Positions 18,877 through 27,516 of a DNA stretch of 64,000 nt are shown here, piece by piece. The stretch spans positions 56,063 to 120,062 of the forward strand of contig DATCTK010000062.1 of NCBI GenBank assembly GCA_036567985.1, in the 5' to 3' direction. Made by a program: the position numbers and the translations under genes. This DNA comes from SZUA-229 sp036567985. Lineage in GTDB: Bacteria > Pseudomonadota > Gammaproteobacteria > SZUA-229. How positions within the stretch are numbered: position 1 is the first letter of the stretch; the number at the start of each line of letters is the position of its first letter. Under the pieces are notes generated by a model. It was not told the origin of the DNA, searched no databases, and worked only from the letters and a program-made list of their open reading frames with translations.

Positions 18877-19791
18877 ATGGAATATATTAACCTGCCCGAT
18901 TACAAGGCACTTGCCACCCTCAAAGCCGTTGTCGAACTGGGCAGTGTCAACCGAGCGGCAAAGGCGCTGTGCGTGGGCCAGCCGGCAGTGACCAAGCGCC
19001 TGCGCTCACTGGATTTCTGTTACGGCGTAGCGCTAATGCGACACCAGGGCAGACGCTTACGCCTGACCACTGCCGGCAAGCGGGTGTACGCCTATGCACA
19101 ACTGATTATGGAGCACCAGGCCAGCCTGCTGGATGACCTGGCCTCTCTAAGAACCGGCCATAACCGGCTTAAGCTGGAGGTCACCTTTGCCATTGGCGAA
19201 CACATGCTACCGGACATCCTGTTGCACTTCGCCGAAGTGCAGCCGGAGCTGCGCATTGAAAGCCGGCTGGGTTATTCTCGGCGAATCAATACCCGGCTGG
19301 CCACCGGCCTTGCAGATATCGCACTGCTGGAGCAGCAGCCACAGCATACCAATATAAAATCAGAAGCCTGGATAGAAGACGAGCTGCTGCTGGTGTGCGG
19401 GCCAAGTCACCCACTGTGGGGAGAGTACAGCATCCCGGTTGAACAGCTCAACGAGCTACTGTTTGTGCTGCGGGAGTCCCAGTCCTCTATTCGCAATACA
19501 CTGGATCAACGACTCAGTGAAATCGGTATAAAATCACTGCAAACCGCAATGGAAGTGGGTTCATCCGATACCATTATCGAGCTGCTGCAGCGGGGCCGAC
19601 ACGTCAGCTTTCTGCCGCAGTTTGCGGTTCAGACCTACCTCGAGCGCAACAGCCTGCACCATATCAAAATCGACGACCTGATTATTAAACGCACACTGTG
19701 GATTGCCTATAACAGGGACAGTATGCATAGCCAGGTGGCGGACACCTTTATACAGACACTCAAGCAGATTCAGCTGGGAGACATCCATTAG
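18877..19791 (+). CDS. LysR-family transcriptional regulator
   Basis: Regulator of 304 residues with a winged HTH at about 7-66 (TLKAVVELGSVNRAAKALCV then QPAVTKRLRSLD) and a periplasmic-binding-like effector domain. It is divergently placed from the SLC13 permease with a 255-base shared region, the usual geometry for LysR control of a neighbour. The effector is unknown; an inorganic or organic anion carried by the permease is possible (inference). It could also influence nhaD downstream. Confidence 0.9.
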   Translation: MEYINLPDYKALATLKAVVELGSVNRAAKALCVGQPAVTKRLRSLDFCYGVALMRHQGRRLRLTTAGKRVYAYAQLIMEHQASLLDDLASLRTGHNRLKLEVTFAIGEHMLPDILLHFAEVQPELRIESRLGYSRRINTRLATGLADIALLEQQPQHTNIKSEAWIEDELLLVCGPSHPLWGEYSIPVEQLNELLFVLRESQSSIRNTLDQRLSEIGIKSLQTAMEVGSSDTIIELLQRGRHVSFLPQFAVQTYLERNSLHHIKIDDLIIKRTLWIAYNRDSMHSQVADTFIQTLKQIQLGDIH

Positions 19792-19820
19792 TTGTCACAG
19801 GAGTTGCCACAGACCTCGCC

Positions 19821-19834
19821 TTGACCTGCATCAA
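19821..19834 (+). promoter_or_regulatory. FNR/ANR-type box, distal, upstream of ompW
   Basis: TTGACCTGCATCAA matches the FNR consensus TTGAT-N4-ATCAA at nine of ten fixed positions. It lies 49 bp upstream of the second box and about 115 bases before the ompW start. Confidence 0.55.
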
Positions 19835-19869
19835 TAAATTTCGCCTTACCCCTTCACTGAGTGTGGTTA

Positions 19870-19883
19870 CTGATCCAGATCAA
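19870..19883 (+). promoter_or_regulatory. FNR/ANR-type box, proximal, with promoter
   Basis: CTGATCCAGATCAA matches TTGAT-N4-ATCAA with one mismatch. A -10-like GATATT follows at 19903-19908, which would put the start site near 19915 and this box near -40, the class II FNR activator position. ompW of E. coli and oprG of Pseudomonas are known to be FNR/ANR-dependent. Confidence 0.65.
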
Positions 19884-19949
19884 TTCAAAATTAGCATATC
19901 CTGATATTTTGTTTAGCGACCACATTAAACAACCAATCAGGTGATCCAA

Positions 19950-20582
19950 GTGAAAAAACAACACACCACTATTGCAGTTCTAACCGCCCTGGGCCTTGCC
20001 ATGGGCAGCGCCTCCTTTTCTGCCCAGGCCATTCAGGCCGGCGATATGTTTGGCCGTCTGACCCTGACCACGGTTATGCCCAATGATGATGCGGATCCAT
20101 TCAGTGACGTTGCTGTAGTACCGGAAGTGGATGACAGCACCCGTCCCGGTGCCACCTTTGTCTATATGTACACCGACAATATCGGTCTGGAAGTGCTGGC
20201 CGCACTGCCGTTCAAGCATGATATCAGCGTTGACGGCATGGGCGTTATCGGTGAAACCAAGCACCTGCCGCCGACCTTCAGTGTGCAGTACTACTTCAAT
20301 CCACAGAGCAAGGTGCGCCCCTTTGTCGGCCTGGGCCTGAACTACACCACCTTCTTCTCCAGCAAAACCGTTGATTCACTGGGTGGCGATCTGGATCTGG
20401 ACGACTCCTTCGGCCTGGCGGCTCAGGTGGGTATAGATTACGACCTGGATGAAAAATGGTTTCTGACCGCCGATGTGCGCTATATGAACATTGAAACCAC
20501 CGCCACCAACAGCGCCGCTGGCTCTACTGATGTTGAAATCAATCCAACGGTTGTCAGTGTCGGTGTAGGTTATAAATTTTAA
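19950..20582 (+). CDS. ompW: OmpW-family outer membrane protein
   Basis: Outer-membrane eight-strand beta-barrel of 210 residues. A signal peptide ends SAQA; the body has GDMFGRLTLTTVMPND, NIGLEVLAALPFKHDI, PPTFSVQYYFNP and a C-terminal VSVGVGYKF with final aromatic residue for BAM recognition. OmpW/OprG proteins form a narrow hydrophobic channel. The second GTG (19950) is chosen because AGGTGAT lies at SD distance; the GTG at 19941 is part of that SD. Two FNR-type boxes stand upstream, implying oxygen-responsive control. Three hairpins follow the gene. Confidence 0.93.
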   Translation: MKKQHTTIAVLTALGLAMGSASFSAQAIQAGDMFGRLTLTTVMPNDDADPFSDVAVVPEVDDSTRPGATFVYMYTDNIGLEVLAALPFKHDISVDGMGVIGETKHLPPTFSVQYYFNPQSKVRPFVGLGLNYTTFFSSKTVDSLGGDLDLDDSFGLAAQVGIDYDLDEKWFLTADVRYMNIETTATNSAAGSTDVEINPTVVSVGVGYKF

Positions 20583-20884
20583 TCCATTGCCCTGATCAAT
20601 CCGGGACCGACCTGATCAGGGGTGCTGCGCTCTGCAGCGCCCCACGGGTGCCCCATTCTGAAGCGATAACGCAATATAAGCTGCCTCCCCCAAGGCAGCC
20701 TGTTTAATAAAATTCGCACCGCAGCACAAAAATCGCTAAAATAGCGCGCTACTTGCCCAAAGCAAGCGTGTACACCCTGGTGATTCACGCCATCTATAAC
20801 GGGCCACCGAATTCCAACACCTGCCAGGCTAACTATAAGATGCAGGTGAAAATTTTTAAATATCAATGATTTAAGGAGACTTCA
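20583..20884. other. Intergenic region with three hairpins between ompW and phosphoribulokinase
   Basis: No gene is seen in these 302 bases. CCCTGATCA/TGATCAGGG (20590-20621), a GGGGTGCTGC/GCAGCGCCCC stem with one wobble (20619-20643), and GCTGCC/GGCAGC (20680-20699, followed by CTGTTTAAT) stand in series after ompW and probably end its transcript. The promoter for the next gene should lie in 20700-20870, but no clear -35/-10 pair can be named. Confidence 0.55.
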
Positions 20885-21784
20885 ATGTCCCAGAAACACC
20901 CTATTGTTGCGGTAACCGGCTCATCAGGCGCGGGTACATCAACGGTCAAAAAAGCCTTCGAACATATTTTCTTCCGTGAAAAAATCAACCCTGTGGTAAT
21001 CGAAGGCGACAGCTTCCATGCCTACGACCGTGCCGCCATGAAAGAAGAAATGGCCAAGCATGAAGCCAAGGGCAACCTGTCGTTCAGCCACTTTGGTGAA
21101 AACGCCAATGAATTCGGCAAGCTGGAAGAGCTGTTTGCTTCCTATGCTAAAAACGGCACCGGCCAGAAGCGTTATTACCTGCACTCCGATCCGGAAGCGG
21201 CCGAGCACAATGCACGTCTGGGCATTGATAAAAAACCCGGTGAGTTTACCCCATGGGAAGACATTGAAACCGGTTCCGACCTGATGTTCTACGAAGGCCT
21301 GCATGGCCTGGTTAAAACCGAAAACCACAATGTGGCACAGCATGTTGACCTGGGCATAGGCGTAGTACCGATTGTCAACCTGGAGTGGATCCAGAAAATT
21401 CACCGCGACAATGCAGAGCGCGGTTATTCCGCTGAAGTAATCGTAGACACCATCCTGCGCCGCATGCCGGACTATGTGAACTACATTACCCCGCAGTTCT
21501 CGCAAACCGACATTAACTTCCAGCGTGTATCTACTGTGGATACCTCCAACCCTTTCATTGCCCGTGACATTCCAACACCCGATGAAAGCTTTATCGTGAT
21601 TCGCTTTAAGGACCCGGCCAAGTTCGGCACCGATTTTCCTTACCTGCTGAATATGATCAACGACTCATTCATGTCACGTCGTAACACCATTGTGGTCCCC
21701 GGCGGCAAAATGGGCATGGCAATGGAAATTATCCTCACGCCGATTATTCACGAGATGATCGAAAAGTCGAAAAAAGCGCGCTAG
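20885..21784 (+). CDS. prkB: Phosphoribulokinase
   Basis: Enzyme of 299 residues of the proteobacterial PRK class. P-loop VTGSSGAGTSTVKKAF, EGDSFHAYDR, FYEGLHG (Walker B region) and VPIVNLEWIQKIHRD are all present. It phosphorylates ribulose 5-phosphate to ribulose 1,5-bisphosphate, the step before RuBisCO in the Calvin cycle; no other Calvin genes lie in this window. AAGGAGA lies 6 bases before the ATG. It stands alone and ends in a strong terminator. The symbol cbbP is equally used. Confidence 0.95.
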   Translation: MSQKHPIVAVTGSSGAGTSTVKKAFEHIFFREKINPVVIEGDSFHAYDRAAMKEEMAKHEAKGNLSFSHFGENANEFGKLEELFASYAKNGTGQKRYYLHSDPEAAEHNARLGIDKKPGEFTPWEDIETGSDLMFYEGLHGLVKTENHNVAQHVDLGIGVVPIVNLEWIQKIHRDNAERGYSAEVIVDTILRRMPDYVNYITPQFSQTDINFQRVSTVDTSNPFIARDIPTPDESFIVIRFKDPAKFGTDFPYLLNMINDSFMSRRNTIVVPGGKMGMAMEIILTPIIHEMIEKSKKAR

Positions 21785-21806
21785 TAAAGTACGCATAACA
21801 GCGCCA

Positions 21807-21837
21807 CAAAAAGCCAGCCTAACCGCTGGCTTTTTTT
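21807..21837 (+). terminator. Intrinsic terminator after phosphoribulokinase
   Basis: GCCAGC/GCTGGC stem flanked by five A and seven T bases with a 6-base loop, 23 bases after the stop codon. This is a textbook rho-independent terminator and the A-run could let it act on the minus strand too. Confidence 0.92.
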
Positions 21838-21840
21838 ATG

Positions 21841-22012
21841 TTCAGGATGAACGGTATTTCGCGTGAGGCATGGACGCCGGTAGTGATTATGCACAGGATG
21901 TGCGGTATTTTGCGAGAGGCATGGATGCCGGTAGCAAAGATGTCAGGATGCGCGGTATTTTGCGGGAGGCAGGGATGCCGGTAGCAAAGATGCACAGGAT
22001 GTGCGGTATGGA
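21841..22012. repeat. Imperfect tandem repeats of about 50 bp
   Basis: About 3.4 copies of a unit containing CAGGATGTGCGGTATTTTGC and GAGGCATGGATGCCGGTAG follow one another (21841-21890, 21891-21941, 21942-21990, partial 21991-22012). Copies differ by a few substitutions and by CACAGG versus TCAGG starts. The minus strand stays open over the repeats, but no SD or family was recognised, so it is treated as non-coding. Confidence 0.8.
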
Positions 22013-22064
22013 TGAAGTCATTCGTCGTTAGTCCTGTGTCATTGGTCAAGCTAACAACGTTCCT

Positions 22065-22100
22065 GTAGGGTGGATCAAGCGAAGCGGATCCACCAGGCTA
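22065..22100. repeat. GGTGGATC hairpin repeat in phosphoribulokinase-FIST gap
   Basis: GTAGGGTGGATC is followed by AAGCGAAGC and then GGATCCACC-AGGCTAC: an 8-bp perfect stem (22069-22076 with 22087-22094) with outer GTAG/CTAC pairs. It resembles REP-like intergenic elements of many proteobacteria. With the tandem repeats and a GTCATTCGTCGTTAGTCC stretch at 22018, it fills the gene-free gap 21785-22187. Confidence 0.65.
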
Positions 22101-22187
22101 CCTAAGGATTAACAACTCCCATAGACGGCACCCCTTACACCGCAGCCTGGATATGTGCTAATTTCTATACCATATCAGCTGTAACAT

Positions 22188-23348
22188 ATGACACATACAA
22201 CCAACACCAGGTCCCACACATTGCCCATGAAACAGTTTCTACTCGCACACAGCGCCGACCAGCCAGCCGAACAGTTGCTTGCCAGCTGTATAGAACAGCT
22301 AGGCGAGATTCCGGCAGAAGCCAGTTTCGGTTTTTTATATATCAGTGATGCACTGGCGCCACAGGCAGATACACTTCTGTCATCGCTGAAACAGGCTACG
22401 GGAGTACAGCACTGGGTTGGCAGCACCGGCATTGCGCTGCTCGCCACCAACCAGGAGTATTACAGCGAGTTCGCCATGGTGGTAATGCTGGCGGATTTTT
22501 CACCTGATGACTTTCGCATGCTGCCGAACATTGAGGACAGCCTTGAGGCCATACCTGCAGAATGCCGTGAATGGTGCAACACCAATGATTTCAATGTCGG
22601 CCTGCTGCACGCTGATCCGGAAAACCCCTATGTACAGCCACTGATTCACCAACTGGGCGCGATGATTCCCAACTCGTTTCTAGTTGGTGGCATCAGTTCC
22701 TCCACAACCCAGCATAATATTCAGTTTGCCGATAACGCCCTGCACGGAGGCATCTCCGGCGTGGTGTTTTCGCCCGCCATTCGCCTGCTGAGTAACCTCA
22801 CCCAGGGTTGTACACCGATTGGTCCCAAGCACCGCATCACCGAATCGAGTAAAAATCTGGCTTACCGACTGGACAATAAACCGGCGCTGGATGTATTAAC
22901 CGATGACACCGGCGAAGTGATTGCCCGTGACTGGCAACAGGCCGCCAACTACATCTTTGCCGGCCTGGTCAATCAACAATCCGATACCGATGATTACACG
23001 GTGCGCCAGTTAATCGGTGTGGACACGGAACAAAGACGTTTTGCAATATCGGATTACCTTGAACAGGGGCAGGAAATTATTTTCTGCCGCCGCGACGGCA
23101 ACTCCGCACTGCAGGATATGCAGCGTATGTTGCAGCAACTCAAATCACGGCTTGATTCACCCATCAGGGGTGGCATTTATATCTCCTGCCTGGGACGGGG
23201 TCGCCAGCAGTTCGGTTCCAATTCGGAAGAGGTTAAATTGATTCATGCCACACTGGGCGAATTTCCACTGGCGGGATTTTTTGCCAATGGCGAAATTCAC
23301 CGCAGCATGCTGTATGGCTTCACCGGTGTACTGACCCTGTTTGTATAA
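22188..23348 (+). CDS. FIST domain signal-transduction protein
   Basis: Cytoplasmic protein of 386 residues. Residues 30-230 fit the FIST_N sensor domain (GSTGIALLATNQEYYS and FLVGGISSSTTQHN regions), and the C-terminal part with YISCLGRGRQQFG and FPLAGFFANGEIH fits FIST_C. FIST domains are proposed to bind small ligands such as amino acids; partners are often chemotaxis or kinase proteins, none adjacent here. Starts at 22188 or 22227 are possible, neither with a good SD; 22227 would begin directly at the conserved MKQFLLAHS. Confidence 0.85.
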   Translation: MTHTTNTRSHTLPMKQFLLAHSADQPAEQLLASCIEQLGEIPAEASFGFLYISDALAPQADTLLSSLKQATGVQHWVGSTGIALLATNQEYYSEFAMVVMLADFSPDDFRMLPNIEDSLEAIPAECREWCNTNDFNVGLLHADPENPYVQPLIHQLGAMIPNSFLVGGISSSTTQHNIQFADNALHGGISGVVFSPAIRLLSNLTQGCTPIGPKHRITESSKNLAYRLDNKPALDVLTDDTGEVIARDWQQAANYIFAGLVNQQSDTDDYTVRQLIGVDTEQRRFAISDYLEQGQEIIFCRRDGNSALQDMQRMLQQLKSRLDSPIRGGIYISCLGRGRQQFGSNSEEVKLIHATLGEFPLAGFFANGEIHRSMLYGFTGVLTLFV

Positions 23349-23375
23349 GCAAACATCGAGGCCACTATAACTTCC

Positions 23376-24143
23376 ATGCCCATTATTATCGACAGCCATT
23401 GCCATATAGATTTCAGTGACTTCGACGGGGATCGTAACGAGGTTATTCACCGTGCACAACAACACGGCGTGGAGAAAATTATTGTGCCCGGCATTCAGCG
23501 TACATACTGGGAACGTGTACGTCATTGCTGCGACACTTATCCCGCACTCTATCCCTGCTATGGACTACACCCATACTTTATCGCCGAACACAGCAGCAAT
23601 GACATACAGGCGCTAGCGAATTATATTGAGCAACATCGACCTGTAGCAGTAGGCGAATGCGGGCTGGACTTTTTCCTCAAGGAGCTGGATCGAGATCAAC
23701 AACAATTCTATTTTGAACAGCAACTGGACATTGCACTGCAAGCCGATCTACCGGTTGTGATTCATGCACGAAAATCAACTGAAGCGGTAATCGACGCAAT
23801 CAGGCAACGGCCTGGTTTACGCGGCATGATCCACAGCTATTCCGGTAGTTACGAACAGGCGGTAAAGTTGATTGATCTTGGTTTTTATCTCAGCTTCGGC
23901 GGGCCACTCACATTTCAACAGGCAAGTCGTTTACGCAAGCTGGTCTCTCAACTCCCACTGGACTCAATACTGGTTGAAACCGATGCGCCGGATCAGCCGG
24001 GCCAGATGGCGAACAGGCAACGCAACGAACCCGCCTTTATTGTTGAAGTGGTGGAACAGATCGCGCTGTTACAGCACACAGATACCAACCGCGTGGCGGA
24101 TATCACCACAGAAAATGCCAAAGCGCTGTTTCAGCTGGTATAA
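23376..24143 (+). CDS. tatD: TatD-family metal-dependent hydrolase/DNase
   Basis: Protein of 255 residues with the TatD metal-site pattern: DSHCHIDF near the N-terminus, GECGLDF (Glu ligand), VIHARKS and MIHSYSGS (His ligands), and VETDAPDQPG (Asp). TatD proteins are 3'-5' exonucleases and related hydrolases of the amidohydrolase fold. It follows the FIST gene by 27 bases and precedes the DUF3144 gene by 46, so the three may be cotranscribed. The exact subgroup (TatD, YcfH or YjjV) is not decided; length suits any. Confidence 0.88.
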   Translation: MPIIIDSHCHIDFSDFDGDRNEVIHRAQQHGVEKIIVPGIQRTYWERVRHCCDTYPALYPCYGLHPYFIAEHSSNDIQALANYIEQHRPVAVGECGLDFFLKELDRDQQQFYFEQQLDIALQADLPVVIHARKSTEAVIDAIRQRPGLRGMIHSYSGSYEQAVKLIDLGFYLSFGGPLTFQQASRLRKLVSQLPLDSILVETDAPDQPGQMANRQRNEPAFIVEVVEQIALLQHTDTNRVADITTENAKALFQLV

Positions 24144-24189
24144 TTGCAGCTCAGTTACCTTATTTCACAGAAACAGTCAGGTTAATCTT

Positions 24190-24504
24190 ATGTCCGATCA
24201 AGATCAGGATAAACTGCTCCGCGAACTGGCAGATTCGTTTATAACCCTTGCCAATGAGCACGCGGAAATTCAGGATAAAAACGTGGTGAATACCGCACTC
24301 ATGTATGCCGCATCCCGCTTCAGCGCCTATGTCGCCGCGTCCAGCTCGCGCAACCTGGAAGACTTCACTAACCGTCAACCACAGGGTATTGAATTTTTCA
24401 GCGGCGAATTTACCCGCATGCTGGAAAGCAATATGAAGAACTATGAAAAGGTTTTTCAGCCCTCCGAGCAGCTGCGTTACGCGGAGTTTATGAAAAAACA
24501 ATAA
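24190..24504 (+). CDS. DUF3144-type protein
   Basis: Small acidic helical protein of 104 residues starting MSDQDQDKLLRELADSF and containing ITLANEHAEIQ and ALMYAASRFSAYVAASS, which resemble the DUF3144 family. No function is known. The ATG at 24190 is preferred over much longer readings of this frame, because those overlap tatD out of frame. It ends 15 bases from the stop of the convergent metallopeptidase gene. Confidence 0.75.
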   Translation: MSDQDQDKLLRELADSFITLANEHAEIQDKNVVNTALMYAASRFSAYVAASSSRNLEDFTNRQPQGIEFFSGEFTRMLESNMKNYEKVFQPSEQLRYAEFMKKQ

Positions 24505-24519
24505 ACGCTGCTGCACGCA

Positions 24520-27516
24520 TTAGAAAGATGCACCCAGCATAAAATACACACGCTCATCGCCCAGGGTTTCATCCAGTCCGCGCGCATAACCCAGGCGCAT
24601 TCGACTGGTTATGCCATAGAACAGATTAATATCAGCCTGCAGTTCAACACCGGCGCCGCTGTAATAGGTGTCTGGCGAACCACCGTCATAAGCCGCTGCG
24701 GTTTCCGCAAACACACTGCCCGACCACTGGATTATGCCCAGTGGCGGCGACATGATGCCCCTTTCCAGCAGCTGTCCCGGAAAACGCCATTCCAGCCCCG
24801 CCAGTTGCATACGCCGGCCGGACAATTCAGGCAAGCCCTCCGCATAGCCACGCAACGCGTATTCCCGTTTACCAAACACCGCATCACTTTGCGGTGTAAT
24901 AAAATCCAGAATATTGTAATCGTTATCTTCACCGCCCAGGCGGAAAAGTTCTGGTTGATCGGTGCCCCACCCCTGCAACAATCTGACAGCGAGCACGTGT
25001 TGTGAACCCAGTGAAATATATTCGCGCCAGTCCAGCGTATAGATCTCGCCGCTGTAATCACTCTCCAGCAGATCGCTGCTTTCCGCAATAAGACGCAGGC
25101 TGCGACCATCTGCTTCACTGATAGAACGCAGGTAATGCTTGCTGTTACTGTAAAGTGCTGCAGCTCCCACCAGCCTGTCATATCTCGCACCAACGGGTTG
25201 CTGGTTACTGGCGACAAATACATCGTCACTGCGGCTGTTCAGTACGCCCAGCTTTAACCAGGTATTACTTTCCAGCTTCGGCAACTGCCAGTTAAGCAGC
25301 ATATAGGCATCATCATCTTTTCTGCTTAACGCCAGTTGGTTGCTGGCGTTTCTGTAGTAGTCATAACTGCGCCTGTAACCCAGCGCCAGACGATTAGCAT
25401 AGACATAATTAACATTGCCGGTGGCCCAGTTATTATCGATATCATACTGCAGAATTAACGAATAGCGTTGCAGGGCAAGCGCATCCTGGCCGGAACTGAT
25501 CAGACCAACTTCGGTGCTGTCCTCGGTCATACTTAACATCGGGAACCACCAGCGTGGATAGACACTCCGCCACGCACTGTAGTCCCGTGGCTGCGCCAGT
25601 GCAATTTCAGTTTCAGACAGTGTTACTTCAGACGAGGATTGTTCAGAGCTGGCTGACTGGGGTAGCGGGTTCGACAATGGCTGAGCACTGAGCTCATCAA
25701 GCACTGTCACCTGGTTAATTCGGTACAGATCATAACCACCCGCATGATAGCCCATGTAATATAGCGGTGAATCCGCGTGCAGCTGCAATGGATAAAATGC
25801 ACCATATTTAACCCGGCTGAGTAATTCCAGTTTGTCACTGCCTCGGGTGTAACGGTAAATCTGGTAACGTCCACTGCGCTCTGAACTGAATAGAATGCTG
25901 TTACCGCCATCACTATAGGACGGATACATATCAATGTGCCGGTCATTGGTAATCGCATGCCATTGGCGGCTGGCAATGGAAAACTCTTCGATATTCCAGC
26001 CACGATTTTCCCGGAACACCGCCGCCAGCACGGTCTGTTCATCCACCGACCATTTTATCTGGCTGATCACTTCGCTTAATCTGGACTGATAGAGAATTTG
26101 CTGTAATTCACCCTGCGCATTCAGTATCTGTAACTGGCCGATTCCCTGGTCCACCTTCAGTGCCAGTATACGCTGGCCATCAGCGGATGCGATCGCGGCC
26201 TGGTAGCGACCGCAATGACTGAGCTGCTTTAATTCACGCTGCGCGGGATCCAGTTTAAAAATCTCATTATAAAGATTGTATTCATCGCAGAATTCCATTT
26301 GCGTAATTAGCAGGCTGCTTTCAGCGGCGTCTGACGTACCTGGGCCTTCACTTAAGCTGGCATTAACTCGTGCCTGTGGATGCACATCACTGATTTTTTT
26401 ACTGCCGTTTTCACTCACCCGGTATAAGGCGCTGTGTCGATCGGGTCGGCTATCAATGTAATACACATCACCATTTGCTGTCATGGCGGGATAACCGGTT
26501 CGATAGCCGGAATGACTTAACTGCTCGCCGTGCTGCCATTGGCTCTCTGCAGCATTGCTTTGCTGCCGCCTGAATCGTTGCGCTAGCCAGTGGGAAAACT
26601 CACTCCATAATTCGTAGGCATCCTTTCCCGTGGTGCTTTTCGCCGCGGTATTGACCCTGAAGGGAATAACATTGTCACTGTAACGATCAAGCAGTTCATC
26701 TATACCGCCAAGCCCATAGACATCTTCCAGGAACAGAAAAAAATACACGCCGTACAAATAGTATGTTGCACCCATGGGCCAGCTCTTGATCGGCAGGTTT
26801 ATCTGTGACAGCGGTTTTAAACCGGACTCAACTTCCGCCTGCATCATCATCTGGTAGAGCGCACTCTGACCACGACCAATGCCGCGCTGCATATCAGTTT
26901 CATACCAGGTTGCCAGTCCTTCAATAAACCATAACGGCTGGTACAGATTGGGGAATAGCAGAAACTGTCGGCCGAAAATGCGCTGCAAGAAGCCCGGCAC
27001 GCCGGTTGCCCTGTCAAGATGCAGTACATGCACATACTCATGCAACAACAATGTTTCCAGCCAGCTATCAAAGTCTTCCAGACCCTGTGCCGCGTCCGGC
27101 GGGAACACATAGATCACCGTATGATTGAAGTACAGCGGCGTGGCACGGCCATTGGCAATATCCACTTCATCGCTGAGCACCACATGGGTTTTACCTGCAG
27201 GCTGCCATTGCAGTTTGTTATGTAACAACCGGTGTGCACGTTCAGCCGCGTTGGCGGCTTTCAATGCCAGGGCTTCATGGCCGGCAACATAATGGATATA
27301 AAAATGCTTTGTAGAGGTGGTTTTCCAGTTGTGTTGTGGATCAACCGCCGCGGCAGGCTGAACAATGACACTGAGCAATAGACAAACCAGGCTGAGAAAA
27401 AAAACTGATGCGTAATGCTTAACGCCAGCAGATAAGCTACTGGCTGTCTGACCCGAACAGCTCCCGCTGCTTGAGCCGACGTTACTTCCTGAGACCCAAC
27501 CAGACAAACGCTGCAC
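24520..27516 (-). CDS. Surface metallopeptidase-like protein with beta-propeller and outer-membrane barrel
   Basis: Protein of 998 residues in three parts. After a hydrophobic export segment (about 36-58) comes a gluzincin-type domain with HEYVH (near 168) and downstream WFIEGLATWYE, giving the HExxH plus Glu zinc pattern. The middle (about 330-640) has WD40/TolB-like propeller strands such as SYSDGGNSILFSSERSGRYQ. The last 300 residues look like a BamA/Omp85-type barrel ending in MLGASF. It is probably anchored in the outer membrane with the peptidase on one face. The GTG start has AGGTG 9 bases upstream and overlaps the ubiB end by 35 bases, so it is coupled to ubiB. Substrate unknown. Confidence 0.78.
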   Translation of the reverse strand: MQRLSGWVSGSNVGSSSGSCSGQTASSLSAGVKHYASVFFLSLVCLLLSVIVQPAAAVDPQHNWKTTSTKHFYIHYVAGHEALALKAANAAERAHRLLHNKLQWQPAGKTHVVLSDEVDIANGRATPLYFNHTVIYVFPPDAAQGLEDFDSWLETLLLHEYVHVLHLDRATGVPGFLQRIFGRQFLLFPNLYQPLWFIEGLATWYETDMQRGIGRGQSALYQMMMQAEVESGLKPLSQINLPIKSWPMGATYYLYGVYFFLFLEDVYGLGGIDELLDRYSDNVIPFRVNTAAKSTTGKDAYELWSEFSHWLAQRFRRQQSNAAESQWQHGEQLSHSGYRTGYPAMTANGDVYYIDSRPDRHSALYRVSENGSKKISDVHPQARVNASLSEGPGTSDAAESSLLITQMEFCDEYNLYNEIFKLDPAQRELKQLSHCGRYQAAIASADGQRILALKVDQGIGQLQILNAQGELQQILYQSRLSEVISQIKWSVDEQTVLAAVFRENRGWNIEEFSIASRQWHAITNDRHIDMYPSYSDGGNSILFSSERSGRYQIYRYTRGSDKLELLSRVKYGAFYPLQLHADSPLYYMGYHAGGYDLYRINQVTVLDELSAQPLSNPLPQSASSEQSSSEVTLSETEIALAQPRDYSAWRSVYPRWWFPMLSMTEDSTEVGLISSGQDALALQRYSLILQYDIDNNWATGNVNYVYANRLALGYRRSYDYYRNASNQLALSRKDDDAYMLLNWQLPKLESNTWLKLGVLNSRSDDVFVASNQQPVGARYDRLVGAAALYSNSKHYLRSISEADGRSLRLIAESSDLLESDYSGEIYTLDWREYISLGSQHVLAVRLLQGWGTDQPELFRLGGEDNDYNILDFITPQSDAVFGKREYALRGYAEGLPELSGRRMQLAGLEWRFPGQLLERGIMSPPLGIIQWSGSVFAETAAAYDGGSPDTYYSGAGVELQADINLFYGITSRMRLGYARGLDETLGDERVYFMLGASF

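Noticed and set aside
20885..21784. Uridine kinase instead of phosphoribulokinase
   Set aside because: The 299-residue length, the GDSFHAYDR and ENANEFGKLEELF segments and the long C-terminal part fit proteobacterial PRK and not the shorter uridine kinase.
21819..22049. 76-residue minus-strand ORF
   Set aside because: It is an open reading through the tandem repeats and the phosphoribulokinase terminator; no SD and no recognisable protein.
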